Positions 24,467 through 32,883 of a DNA stretch of 45,982 bases are shown here, in pieces; position 1 is the first letter of the stretch, and each line of letters opens with the position of its first letter. Both the position numbers and the translations under genes were made by a program. A model generated the notes under the pieces. The model was not told the DNA's origin. It saw only the letters and a program-made list of their open reading frames with translations, and made no database searches. This DNA is from Planctomycetia bacterium (GTDB lineage Bacteria; Planctomycetota; Phycisphaerae; Phycisphaerales; SM1A02), in the NCBI GenBank assembly GCA_005790565.1, contig SXUJ01000128.1:1-45982 (forward strand), in the 5' to 3' direction.

Positions 24467-27400
24467 TCAGACCGTCAGTCGTTTTCGCAGCACCGTCACG
24501 AGCGTGGCGACCTCAAGAAATCCCTTCGGCGGCCGGAGCCAGACCTCTGCGAGACCGTCGGCAGACTTGCCGGTCGGAACGCGGACCGTCCCTTGGATGC
24601 CCGCGAGCCGAGTTTCGAGTTCGTGTGGTCGACTCGTGCGAAAAATCACATCCGTTCCGCGCCGGAGGATGACTCTCACGCCTAGGAGCGTCGCGCGCAG
24701 ACGAATCTCTGCGAAGTCAAGGAGCGCGGCAACCTGCGGCGGCGCCTGCCCATAGGCACTGGTGAGATCGTCGGCGGTCTTGCGGAGCGCCTCGAGCGTG
24801 GTCGCACCGCCGATCCGGCGGTACGCATCAAGCCGGCGAGCGTCGGATGGGATGTACGCGCGCGGCACGCTCCCTGCAAGCCCTATGTCAAGCACCGTAT
24901 CGATTGGAACCACCCGTTCTTCATTGCGCAACGCCCCAACTGCATCCTCGAGCAACTGACAGTACATCTCGTACCCCACCGCAGCGATGTGTCCCGACTG
25001 CTCGGCGCCAAGCAGATTCCCTGCACCCCGCAGTTCAAGATCACGCATGGCGATCTTGAATCCAGCGCCGAGCATTGAAAAATCTTCCACGGCGCGAAGC
25101 CGCTTGAGGGCGTCTTGCGTCGGAGGCTTGGCCTCCGGCAGGCAGAGATAGCAGTACGCACGATGCTTCCAACGCCCAACCCGCCCGCGAAGTTGATGCA
25201 ATTCCGCAAGGCCGAACATGTGCGCATTGGAAATGACGATTGTGTTCGCGGTCGGAATGTCCAATCCACTTTCGATGATCGTGGTCGAAACCAAGATGTC
25301 CGCCTCGCGCCGCATGAACCTGAGCATGACCGCCTCAAGTTCCTTCGGTTCCATCTGCCCATGCCCCACGGCAATGCGGGCATCGGGAACGAGCGCTTGC
25401 ACCTCATCGGCCTTGCGCTGCAGATCGGTGATGCGATTGTGCACGATGAACGCCTGCCCTTCGCGCGCGAGTTCTCGCCGGAGCGCCTGCTGAATGCGCC
25501 GCTCGTTCCACGGAATAACTTCCGTCACGATCGCTCGGCGATCCGCGGGCGGGGTCGTCAAGGACGAGATATCTCGCAGTCCGAGCATCGCCATGTGCAA
25601 TGTGCGCGGAATCGGGGTCGCGCTCAGTGTGAGCACATCGGCGGTGACGCGAAACTCCAGCAAACGCTGCTTGTGCTCGACACCAAAGCGCTGCTCTTCG
25701 TCGACCACAATCAGTCCGAGGTTTTTGAAACGAACATCCTTCGAAAGAATGCGGTGCGTGCCGATGAGTATGTCCACACTCCCGACAGCCACCGCCTCGA
25801 GAATCGCTCGCTGCTCGGCGTCGGTCTTGAATCGACTCAGCGACGCAATGCGAAACGGGTATGCGCGGAATCGATCGTGAAAACTCTGCTCGTGCTGCTC
25901 CGCAAGCACCGTGGTCGGCACCAAGACTGCAGTCTGACGACCGCTCTCGGCCACCTTGAATGCCGCACGAATCGCGATTTCGGTTTTCCCAAATCCAACA
26001 TCTCCACAAATCAGCCGGTCCATGGGGCGCGGTCGTTCCATGTCGCGCTTGGTGGAAGTGATCGCCGTGAGTTGATCCTCGGTTTCGTCGTAGGGAAACT
26101 CTGCCTCAAAGTGCTTCTGCCACTCGGTGTCTGCAGGAAATGCGATACCCGGCATCGCGCCGCGCGCCGCTTGGACGCGAAGCATTTCCCCCGCCAGATC
26201 TCGCACGGAATCTTCCGCCTCCTCCTTCGACCGCTTCCAGCGTTTCCCGCCAAGCGTCGACAACTTCGGCTTTGCGGCACCCGCTCCGATGTAACGCTGC
26301 ACAAGCTCGATGCGCGCCGCCGGAACAAAGATGTTTGCGCCAGCGTCAAACTCAAGTTTGAGAAACTCGACCTCGATGGCCTTGCCTCCTGCCTCGGTCG
26401 GCTCCTGCATCGACAGCGTCAATCCGAGAAATCGCGCGATGCCGTGATCGCGGTGCACCACGAAGTCCCCTGGCTCAAACGAAAGAAACACATCCTTCGC
26501 GCGCGCCGCACCGAGTCCCCTCCCTCGTCGACGCATGACGGCGCGGTGCAGGACTTCGTGCATCGGTACGAAGGCGAGGTGCGCCCCGTGCGCGGGTTCC
26601 CAGAGGAATCCACGCTGAAGGTGGAGAAGCCGAACATCCGCGCCTGCCGTTGGCGCATGACGACGAAGCAAATCGCGCGTCCGAGCGAGCTCGCCCTCGT
26701 TCTCACAGCAAAGGACGAGCGCGTGCGTCGAAGCAAGTTCGAGCAGTTCTCGACACGCGCTCTCGATCTCCTCGCAAAACGGAGCAAGCGACTGTGCGGG
26801 CAACAGTACGTTGCTCGTCGAGCTTTGCATGGCGCCATGCAACTCGAGTGTCGCGAACGCGCGCTTCGTCACGCCTGCAATCGTCGCCGGCGGTCCGTAG
26901 ACGCCGCGACCATCACGCACTCGATCCCAGTACGCGCGCGCCTGCTCTACGATTTCCGCAAGATCGACGAAGACCGCGAGCGTACTTGCCGGTATCCACT
27001 CATGGAACGGCCGTGTCCCCACCTCAACTGCGCGGTCTTTCGTCTGCTCACCAAGGACAGAAGTCATCGACGCGCTCAGCAGCAGAACGCGCTCGATCTT
27101 TCGATCGCTCGCTTGCGTGGCGAGATCAATCTCAAACATCCTCTCGACTTCGTCACCAAAGAAATCGATGCGCACCGGCGCGCCTCCGGAGGTCGGGAAG
27201 AGGTCAATCAATCCCCCCCGCACCGCGAAGTCGCCGGGTTTCTCGACGCTCTCAACTCGCTCATACGCGCCTGCGACAAGCCACGCGATGAGGTGAGCCT
27301 GCGAAGTGCGTTCGCCGACGCGAAGGTCGCGAACCATCGACGCAAGTCGCTCCTCCGTGGGCACCGCTTGCATCAGGGCCGCGATCGGCGCCACGATGAC

Positions 27401-27760
27401 CTGCGCAGTTTCCCCCACAGCGATCGCGCGAAGGATGCCCAATCGGGACGCGATCAGTTCTGCGCTCGGATTCGACTCTCCCGGAAGCACCTCGACGGCT
27501 GGGAATCCGATGGCATCGATGCCGAGCCCTCGAAGTTCTTCGATGCACTCGTCCGCCTCATCAAGGTGCGCGACGATTGCGAGAACCGGACGGGCATCCA
27601 TCGCGATCGCCCCGAGTACAAAACTCGCGAGGCTCCCAGTCAGTCCGCTCGCGGCAACATGCGCGCGTTCGACGAGCGACTTGCGCAGGCTCACGACGTC
27701 CGGCGCGTTGAAAAACGCGGCGAGCGACGGAGCCTGCTTCGCGGCTTCACCAGCGTTCAT
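24467..27760 (-). CDS. mfd: Transcription-repair coupling factor Mfd
   Basis: Mfd removes stalled RNA polymerase from damaged template and recruits UvrA. The 1097-residue protein has the full layout. A UvrB-like N-terminal part (VEVLPGESNPSAELIASRLG, PGDFAVRGGLIDLFP) is followed by the RNA-polymerase-interacting domain (FVVHRDHGIARFLGL, about 430-500). The translocase has Walker A GDVGFGKTEIAIRAA at about 585, DEEQRFGV at about 688, SATPIPRTLHMAMLG, and QLRGRVGRWKHRAYCYL. The C-terminal UvrA-masking domain closes it. The ATG overlaps the stop of the comEA-like gene by 4 bases, so three minus-strand genes are coupled. In Bacillus, mfd lies near prs-ctc-pth; it is close to them here too, but on the opposite strand. 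Confidence 0.97.
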   Translation of the reverse strand: MNAGEAAKQAPSLAAFFNAPDVVSLRKSLVERAHVAASGLTGSLASFVLGAIAMDARPVLAIVAHLDEADECIEELRGLGIDAIGFPAVEVLPGESNPSAELIASRLGILRAIAVGETAQVIVAPIAALMQAVPTEERLASMVRDLRVGERTSQAHLIAWLVAGAYERVESVEKPGDFAVRGGLIDLFPTSGGAPVRIDFFGDEVERMFEIDLATQASDRKIERVLLLSASMTSVLGEQTKDRAVEVGTRPFHEWIPASTLAVFVDLAEIVEQARAYWDRVRDGRGVYGPPATIAGVTKRAFATLELHGAMQSSTSNVLLPAQSLAPFCEEIESACRELLELASTHALVLCCENEGELARTRDLLRRHAPTAGADVRLLHLQRGFLWEPAHGAHLAFVPMHEVLHRAVMRRRGRGLGAARAKDVFLSFEPGDFVVHRDHGIARFLGLTLSMQEPTEAGGKAIEVEFLKLEFDAGANIFVPAARIELVQRYIGAGAAKPKLSTLGGKRWKRSKEEAEDSVRDLAGEMLRVQAARGAMPGIAFPADTEWQKHFEAEFPYDETEDQLTAITSTKRDMERPRPMDRLICGDVGFGKTEIAIRAAFKVAESGRQTAVLVPTTVLAEQHEQSFHDRFRAYPFRIASLSRFKTDAEQRAILEAVAVGSVDILIGTHRILSKDVRFKNLGLIVVDEEQRFGVEHKQRLLEFRVTADVLTLSATPIPRTLHMAMLGLRDISSLTTPPADRRAIVTEVIPWNERRIQQALRRELAREGQAFIVHNRITDLQRKADEVQALVPDARIAVGHGQMEPKELEAVMLRFMRREADILVSTTIIESGLDIPTANTIVISNAHMFGLAELHQLRGRVGRWKHRAYCYLCLPEAKPPTQDALKRLRAVEDFSMLGAGFKIAMRDLELRGAGNLLGAEQSGHIAAVGYEMYCQLLEDAVGALRNEERVVPIDTVLDIGLAGSVPRAYIPSDARRLDAYRRIGGATTLEALRKTADDLTSAYGQAPPQVAALLDFAEIRLRATLLGVRVILRRGTDVIFRTSRPHELETRLAGIQGTVRVPTGKSADGLAEVWLRPPKGFLEVATLVTVLRKRLTV

Positions 27761-28182
27761 CGAAGTGGGGCCACCGGTGCATCGACCCCCAGGAATGCAC
27801 GCGCGGGTTCGCCCGCCGATCGCTCCCGTACACGGGTGCGTACTTCTTCCTCGAGCGCTGCAGCAGTCTTGGGGCCAATGCCTTCGACTTCCTGCAGTTG
27901 CTCAAGCGATAGGAGGCCTCCACGCGACTCTCGGAACGCCGCGATGCGAGCAGCAAGCGCCGGACCGATTCCCGAGAGCAACGCGAGTTCTTGCACACTC
28001 GCGGTTGCGAGGTCGATGCGGTGCTGCGGAATCAGAAGGGGTTCGCGCACGACAGGCGCGCCTGGCTCCATCCACGAAAGTAAGGTCGCGAAAGAAGCGA
28101 GCAGACTTGCGGCAACGAGAATCCCCGCCCGCTGCTGCCTGTTTCGCGCAATCGTTGGATCGCTGGTGGCCGTTGGAGTCAC
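27757..28182 (-). CDS. ComEA-like helix-hairpin-helix protein
   Basis: This 141-residue protein has one membrane segment (about 20-38, ILVAASLLASFATLLSW). A double helix-hairpin-helix module follows: IDLATASVQELALLSGIGPA, with LAARIAAFRESRGG, then LEQLQEVEGIGPKTAAALEE. This is the ComEA pattern, a membrane-anchored DNA receptor in transformation, but the module also occurs in proteins of other function. It starts with GTG overlapping the preceding stop (GTGA), and its own stop overlaps the mfd ATG. No other competence genes are in the window, so a role in uptake is only inferred. Confidence 0.82.
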   Translation of the reverse strand: MTPTATSDPTIARNRQQRAGILVAASLLASFATLLSWMEPGAPVVREPLLIPQHRIDLATASVQELALLSGIGPALAARIAAFRESRGGLLSLEQLQEVEGIGPKTAAALEEEVRTRVRERSAGEPARAFLGVDAPVAPLR

Positions 28183-29702
28183 GTTGGCAATTCCTCCGAA
28201 TCATCCTCGGCAACCTCTGCCGCCTGCCCCCTCGTTCCCAAAGGCGCGCGCATCGAGTTTCGCCACGCGAGTAGTTTTCCCAACACCGGTTTCGGCTTGC
28301 CCTGCACATCCAGGACGCCATCAGTCGCGATTGAAGTGTCCATCAATCGTGACCACCACAGTCCTTCGACGAATGGCTTCGACATCGCAATGCGCGCCAC
28401 GCGAGTCGCCCAACTTCCCTGTGTTGCTTCGCTTGCGGCACCGCGCCATGAACCACACTGTGAGACATCGCCGCCCGACGGTGTTCCAAATCCCGAGATG
28501 AAAACTGGAAGTTGCCGTCCGATGTAGCGATCGAGGTCGCTTGAGATCATCAGGAGGTCTCGCAGTGCGAGACGATCGGGAACAAAATCCAATCGGAGTC
28601 CCACCGCATTGACTCCCACGCCATCCGACGCGAGTCGTTCAAGCAGCCCCGTCGGCGCAACGGCACCGAGTCGGTTCGAGGTTCGTTCGTGAAACGGGTG
28701 ATCGATCTCCACCATCGTGCGCGCGTTGCGTTGATGTGTCCGAAGCGCGAAGGCGATCTTGCGAACAAACTCGCTCATGTGCGAGGCGCTCATTTCGCAC
28801 ACCACATTGGAACCCACGCCGCACACGGCATTCCAGAATATGTTGACCTTCTGATAGCGCTCCGCGAGCACGCACGCGTGATCCCAGCACGCCTCGCGAA
28901 ACCGTTCCAAGTCCTTCGTGAGCCCGAGGACCTCATCGGGAAGCGCGTCGGCGCGAAGGTCCACGATCGGCCCGAGCACGACCTGCTTCTGCTCCTTCGA
29001 CGCGAAGGCAACCCAACGATCAAGCGCGGCGAAGTCGTAAACCACTTCACCCTTACGCCCCTTGCCGCGCGCCATCGCGCGCCAAGGAACCCGAATAGCG
29101 AGCACATCAAAGGTCCGCGCGGCCGCCGCGACGAGCCCCACGGGCGGCGCAGTGGTTGGGTCAACGACGATGCCTAACAGCGCGCTGCTCGCTGCATGCG
29201 ATCGGTAGCGCCGCCGTAAAAAGATCTCCGCATGCTTGAGCGCGAGGGCCTCACCAGCATCCATCCCGTGCGCCACGGCATCCCTCGCCGCGCGCTCTGC
29301 GTCGAGCGAACGAGACGCCACGATCGCGCTACGAAAAAAACTGCGCGCTCGCTCCCACCGATCAAGTGCATCTCCCGCGCGCGACGGATCCCACATCTGC
29401 CAATCTTCTGTCTTTTCGATGTACTGCTTGATCCGATGCCGAGCGACTTCGAGGAAGAAATCATATGCCTCCGCACGCGCCGGAAGGACGCAGGTTTGGA
29501 CAAGCATCCTTCCCATTTCGCCAACTGGCGCGAGACACGCATACGCCGCCTCTTGTGCTCGTTCAGGCTGAAACTGCAGGTTCAATCCGTCACGGACGGA
29601 GGCCCCTCGCACTGCGCGATCTTCGCCCGCAAGTCCGTGCCCGAGCGCTCCAAGCGCCTCGTCGTGGCACAAGTTTTTATCATGGACTCTGAATCGAAGC
29701 AT
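28179..29702 (-). CDS. GH10-fold (xylanase-like) protein lacking the catalytic glutamates
   Basis: This 507-residue protein starts with MLRFRVHD, as do related planctomycete proteins I recall annotated as endo-1,4-beta-xylanase. The N-terminal 120 residues form a separate module. Then comes a (beta/alpha)8-like region with the GH10 order of segments. In GH10 the acid/base Glu is in a WDVVNE motif; the matching place here reads FWNAVCG. The nucleophile Glu is normally in an ITELD-type motif; here it reads VFISGFG. Both catalytic Glu appear lost, so hydrolase activity is doubtful. SKPFVEGLWW and GKPKPVLGKLLAW near the end are also family-like. Its stop overlaps the comEA-like start by 4 bases. 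The start faces the purC-folD gene across 53 bases. No signal peptide is visible, which also argues against a secreted xylanase. Confidence 0.65.
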   Translation of the reverse strand: MLRFRVHDKNLCHDEALGALGHGLAGEDRAVRGASVRDGLNLQFQPERAQEAAYACLAPVGEMGRMLVQTCVLPARAEAYDFFLEVARHRIKQYIEKTEDWQMWDPSRAGDALDRWERARSFFRSAIVASRSLDAERAARDAVAHGMDAGEALALKHAEIFLRRRYRSHAASSALLGIVVDPTTAPPVGLVAAAARTFDVLAIRVPWRAMARGKGRKGEVVYDFAALDRWVAFASKEQKQVVLGPIVDLRADALPDEVLGLTKDLERFREACWDHACVLAERYQKVNIFWNAVCGVGSNVVCEMSASHMSEFVRKIAFALRTHQRNARTMVEIDHPFHERTSNRLGAVAPTGLLERLASDGVGVNAVGLRLDFVPDRLALRDLLMISSDLDRYIGRQLPVFISGFGTPSGGDVSQCGSWRGAASEATQGSWATRVARIAMSKPFVEGLWWSRLMDTSIATDGVLDVQGKPKPVLGKLLAWRNSMRAPLGTRGQAAEVAEDDSEELPT

Positions 29703-29755
29703 GCGCAATTCTCGCGTCCCATGCGTGGGGCGTGCGAGTGTACCCTCCACTCCCC

Positions 29756-31642
29756 ATGATCTCCGGATTTGCCGCCATTCCTCCGGTCTTTCAAACGAAC
29801 CTGCCGCTTGCGGGTCGTCGGCAAGGCAAAGTTCGCGACCTCTATCAGCTTGCCCCTGACTCGGATGGTCGTGCGCGATTGCTCGTCGTCGCCACGGATC
29901 GCATCAGCGCGTTCGATGTGGTCATGCCGACGCCCGTTGGCGGAAAGGGAGCGCTCCTGACCGCGCTGAGCCTTGGTTGGTTCGCGTTCCTTCGCGCTCG
30001 CGGCATTGTGCAGGATCATGTGCTGCAAGCTGGAATTGGCGGCGTTCCTGAACTCGACGCGCTCCCTCCTGACATGCGCGCCTCGCTCACCGGACGAACG
30101 ATGGTGTGCCGAGCGGCGAAAGTCATTCCAATTGAGTGTGTCGCGCGCGGCTATCTCGCGGGAAGCGGCTGGAATGAATACCAAGCGTCGGGGACGGTCT
30201 GCGGAATTCGGCTCCCCTCAGGCCTGCGACAGTGCGAGCAATTGCCTGAACCCATTTTTACCCCCGCAATCAAGGCAGAAACGGGGCACGATGAGAACGT
30301 CACCTTTGACGGCGCTGCGGCACTCGTGGGTGGCGAAACAATGGAGCGACTCCGCGCGCTGACACTCGCGATCTACGGTCAAGCGGCCCAGCATGCACGC
30401 GACCGTGGTGTGCTTCTCGCGGACACCAAGTTTGAGTTTGGATTTGCGCTCGACCCCGATGGACGAACGAGCGCCGAGTTGCTGCTCGTCGACGAAGTGC
30501 TCACCCCCGATTCGAGCCGGTACTGGCCCGCGGATCTCTACGCTGCAGGCCGCGATCAACCGAGTTTTGACAAGCAGTTTCTTCGCAATTGGTTGCTCGA
30601 ACTCGTCGCGGCGAGAAAGTGGAACAAGGAGGCGCCAGGGCCTCAACTGCCGTCCGAACTCGTCCAACAGACGCTCGGACGGTACCTCGAAGCGCTCGAT
30701 CGATTGGGGCTCGAACAAGTGCGACGCGACACCTTTCGCGAGCGCGTGACGCGAGCGCAGGTTGCGGGTCGACCCGCTGCGCCCTCCCTTCCGTCAACCG
30801 GCGCGACGATCATCGATGGCCGCCTTCTCTCCAACGCACTCCGCGCATCGACAAAGGCACGAATTCTCGCGAGTACCTGTGGTGTTCGACTCGACGCGAT
30901 CATGGTTGGCGAAGACCCCGCGAGCGCCGTGTACGCGGAGAATCAAGCCAAGACCTGTCGCGAAGTGGGAATTGACTATCGCCTCCATCGCATCGCGAAG
31001 GGCGCGGGATTCGAGGAGATCGCGGGTCGTATCCTCCTCCTCAACCGAGACGACGCCGTGCGCGCGATCATGCTCCACCTCCCACTTCCGGAGGGGATCG
31101 AAACGGAACGCATGCAATCGCTGATCGCGCCAGAAAAGGATGTCGAAGGCGTCAACCCTGCAAACATTGGCAATGTGGTGTACGGTCGCCGCAGTCTCGT
31201 GCCTTGCACCGCGCTCGCGGCTCTCGAGATGATCGAATCGACCGGCATCGTGCTGCGCGGCGCGCGCTGCGTCATCGTTGGTGCGAGCAACATCGTGGGC
31301 AAGCCCATCGCCGTCCTTCTGATGCGAGCGGAAGCAACTGTTCTCTCCACGAACAAGTACACAACAAATCTCGCCGAACTCACGCGGGGGGCGGATGTGA
31401 TCGTGGCTGCCGCCGGTGTGCCAAGCCTCATCACCAAGGACATGGTGAAGCCAGGCGCGGTCGTGATCGATGTTGGCATCAATCGAGTCCGCGATGCGGG
31501 CGGAAAGCTCACGACGGTCGGCGATGTCGATTTCAGTGGAGTCCGCGAAGTTGCCGGATTTCTTTCACCCGTTCCGGGCGGCGTTGGGCCAATGACAGTC
31601 GCGATGCTGCTCCGCAATGTCGTCGACGCCACGCTGCGATAA
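29756..31642 (+). CDS. PurC-FolD fusion: SAICAR synthetase with methylenetetrahydrofolate dehydrogenase/cyclohydrolase-like domain
   Basis: One uninterrupted 628-residue frame joins two enzymes. Residues 1 to about 325 are SAICAR synthetase (purine synthesis): GKVRDLYQL, VVATDRISAFDVVMP, IECVARGYLAGSGWNEY, AETGHDENVTFD, LADTKFEFGF, LLVDEVLTPDSSRYWP, DKQFLRNWL. After a linker, residues about 350-628 are FolD: IIDGRLLS, VGEDPASAVYAENQAKTCRE, PEKDVEGVNPANIG, the NADP loop VGASNIVGKP, and PVPGGVGPMTVAMLL. FolD makes 10-formyl-THF, which purine synthesis consumes. The catalytic Tyr393 and Asp462 are kept. The Lys four residues after the Tyr is Gln397, and the Gln of the VQLPLP motif is His441 (LHLPLP). 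The ATG at 29756 is the start that matches PurC. Confidence 0.93.
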   Translation: MISGFAAIPPVFQTNLPLAGRRQGKVRDLYQLAPDSDGRARLLVVATDRISAFDVVMPTPVGGKGALLTALSLGWFAFLRARGIVQDHVLQAGIGGVPELDALPPDMRASLTGRTMVCRAAKVIPIECVARGYLAGSGWNEYQASGTVCGIRLPSGLRQCEQLPEPIFTPAIKAETGHDENVTFDGAAALVGGETMERLRALTLAIYGQAAQHARDRGVLLADTKFEFGFALDPDGRTSAELLLVDEVLTPDSSRYWPADLYAAGRDQPSFDKQFLRNWLLELVAARKWNKEAPGPQLPSELVQQTLGRYLEALDRLGLEQVRRDTFRERVTRAQVAGRPAAPSLPSTGATIIDGRLLSNALRASTKARILASTCGVRLDAIMVGEDPASAVYAENQAKTCREVGIDYRLHRIAKGAGFEEIAGRILLLNRDDAVRAIMLHLPLPEGIETERMQSLIAPEKDVEGVNPANIGNVVYGRRSLVPCTALAALEMIESTGIVLRGARCVIVGASNIVGKPIAVLLMRAEATVLSTNKYTTNLAELTRGADVIVAAAGVPSLITKDMVKPGAVVIDVGINRVRDAGGKLTTVGDVDFSGVREVAGFLSPVPGGVGPMTVAMLLRNVVDATLR

Positions 31643-31693
31643 AGTCTCCGGTCAGGCCCTGTAGCCACCATTCATCTTCAGAAGGAATTCCCC

Positions 31694-32866
31694 ATGATTC
31701 GTCAAGCGCTCCTCCTCACGCTGTCATCACTGGCGCTCACCTCGACCGCGTTGTTCGCGCAAGACGCTGCGAAGGAAGCGCCCAAGGCGATTCCCGCAGT
31801 CAAACTTGTCCCCGCACCTCCATCCGCTCCGGCGGCGGAGGTTGCAACGACACTGCACCTTGGCGATCTCGCACCGGCCTTCGCGGTAGACGCATGGGTC
31901 AAGGGCGACTCCTTCAGCGCACTTGAGGAGGGTCATGTGTATGTCCTCGAATTCTGGGCGACCTGGTGTGGGCCGTGCATTGCTGCGATGCCCCACCTCA
32001 CCGCGCTTCAAGCGAAGTACCCGGATGTCCGATTTGTCGGCGTTGCGGCAAGCGAACATGGCGAGGATGCGGCGGCGGATCTCGCGAAGGTCGCTGCGTT
32101 CGTCGAGAAAAAGGGCGATGGCATTGGCTATCGAGTCGTCTTTGCGAGCGATCAGGCGAAGATGAACACGCCTTACATGAAGGCGGCGGGACAAAGCGGT
32201 ATTCCCTGCACCTTCATCGTCGATCAGAAGAAGCGAGTCGCGTGGATCGGTCACCCATCGTCGATGGACGAACCCCTCGCCAAGATCATCGCCGGTGATT
32301 GGGATCTCGCGGCTGCCGCGAAAGCGTTCGATGCATCGCAAGCCGCTGAAACTCTCTTTCGAAAGCTGAATGCGGCAAAGCGAGCGGCGCAGAGGAATGG
32401 TGATTGGGCACCAGTGCTCACGCTGCTCGATCAGGCGATGGCGGTGGATCCCTCCTCGGCGTCTGCGCGGATTCAGGCGATGAAGATTCTCGCGGGCCCA
32501 GGCAACAATCCCGAACGCGCCTGGAAACTCGGTCGCGAAGCGCTCGTCCTTGCGAAGGATCAACCCGCGCTTCTCAACGAACTCGCGTGGGCGATTTGCG
32601 CGAGCAACGCGTTTGAGACTCGCGACATGCCACTCGCGCTCGCCGCCGCGGAGCTGATGGTCGCGGCTTCAAAGGACAATCCAAATCCGGCCTTCCTCGA
32701 CACCTGCGCCCGCTGCTTGTGGATGAGTGGGAAGAAGGACGCCGCGATCGCGATGCAGGCGACGGCTGCGAAACTCGCGGAAGGAACGCCGATGGGCGAA
32801 TCGATCGCAGAGACCCTCGCCGCCTATGAAGCCGACGAGGACCCGCAACCAGAGTTCATTCCCTGA
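31694..32866 (+). CDS. TlpA-like thioredoxin-domain protein, exported
   Basis: The 390-residue protein has a signal peptide (LLLTLSSLALTSTALFA, cleavage near residue 22), a Pro/Ala-rich spacer to about residue 50, and a TlpA/ResA-type thioredoxin domain. The active site is WATWCGPC with Cys92 and Cys95, and the cis-Pro region reads SGIPCTFIVD. The C-terminal half (about 210-390) is helical with TPR-like spacing (LLDQAMAVDPSSASARIQAM, AIAMQATAAKLAEG). It is probably a periplasmic thiol-disulfide reductase or scaffold. AGAAGGAA precedes the ATG at good spacing. It follows the purC-folD gene by 51 bases and precedes the flavoprotein gene by 17. Confidence 0.88.
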   Translation: MIRQALLLTLSSLALTSTALFAQDAAKEAPKAIPAVKLVPAPPSAPAAEVATTLHLGDLAPAFAVDAWVKGDSFSALEEGHVYVLEFWATWCGPCIAAMPHLTALQAKYPDVRFVGVAASEHGEDAAADLAKVAAFVEKKGDGIGYRVVFASDQAKMNTPYMKAAGQSGIPCTFIVDQKKRVAWIGHPSSMDEPLAKIIAGDWDLAAAAKAFDASQAAETLFRKLNAAKRAAQRNGDWAPVLTLLDQAMAVDPSSASARIQAMKILAGPGNNPERAWKLGREALVLAKDQPALLNELAWAICASNAFETRDMPLALAAAELMVAASKDNPNPAFLDTCARCLWMSGKKDAAIAMQATAAKLAEGTPMGESIAETLAAYEADEDPQPEFIP

Positions 32867-32883
32867 CGCAGGTTTCGCTCGGC

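Noticed and set aside
25115-28501. Very long plus-strand open frame of 1128 codons opposite mfd
   Set aside because: It is antisense to mfd, comEA-like and the GH10-like genes, whose products have clear motifs. Its translation is Arg/His/Ser-rich without any domain, the usual shadow of GC-rich coding DNA.
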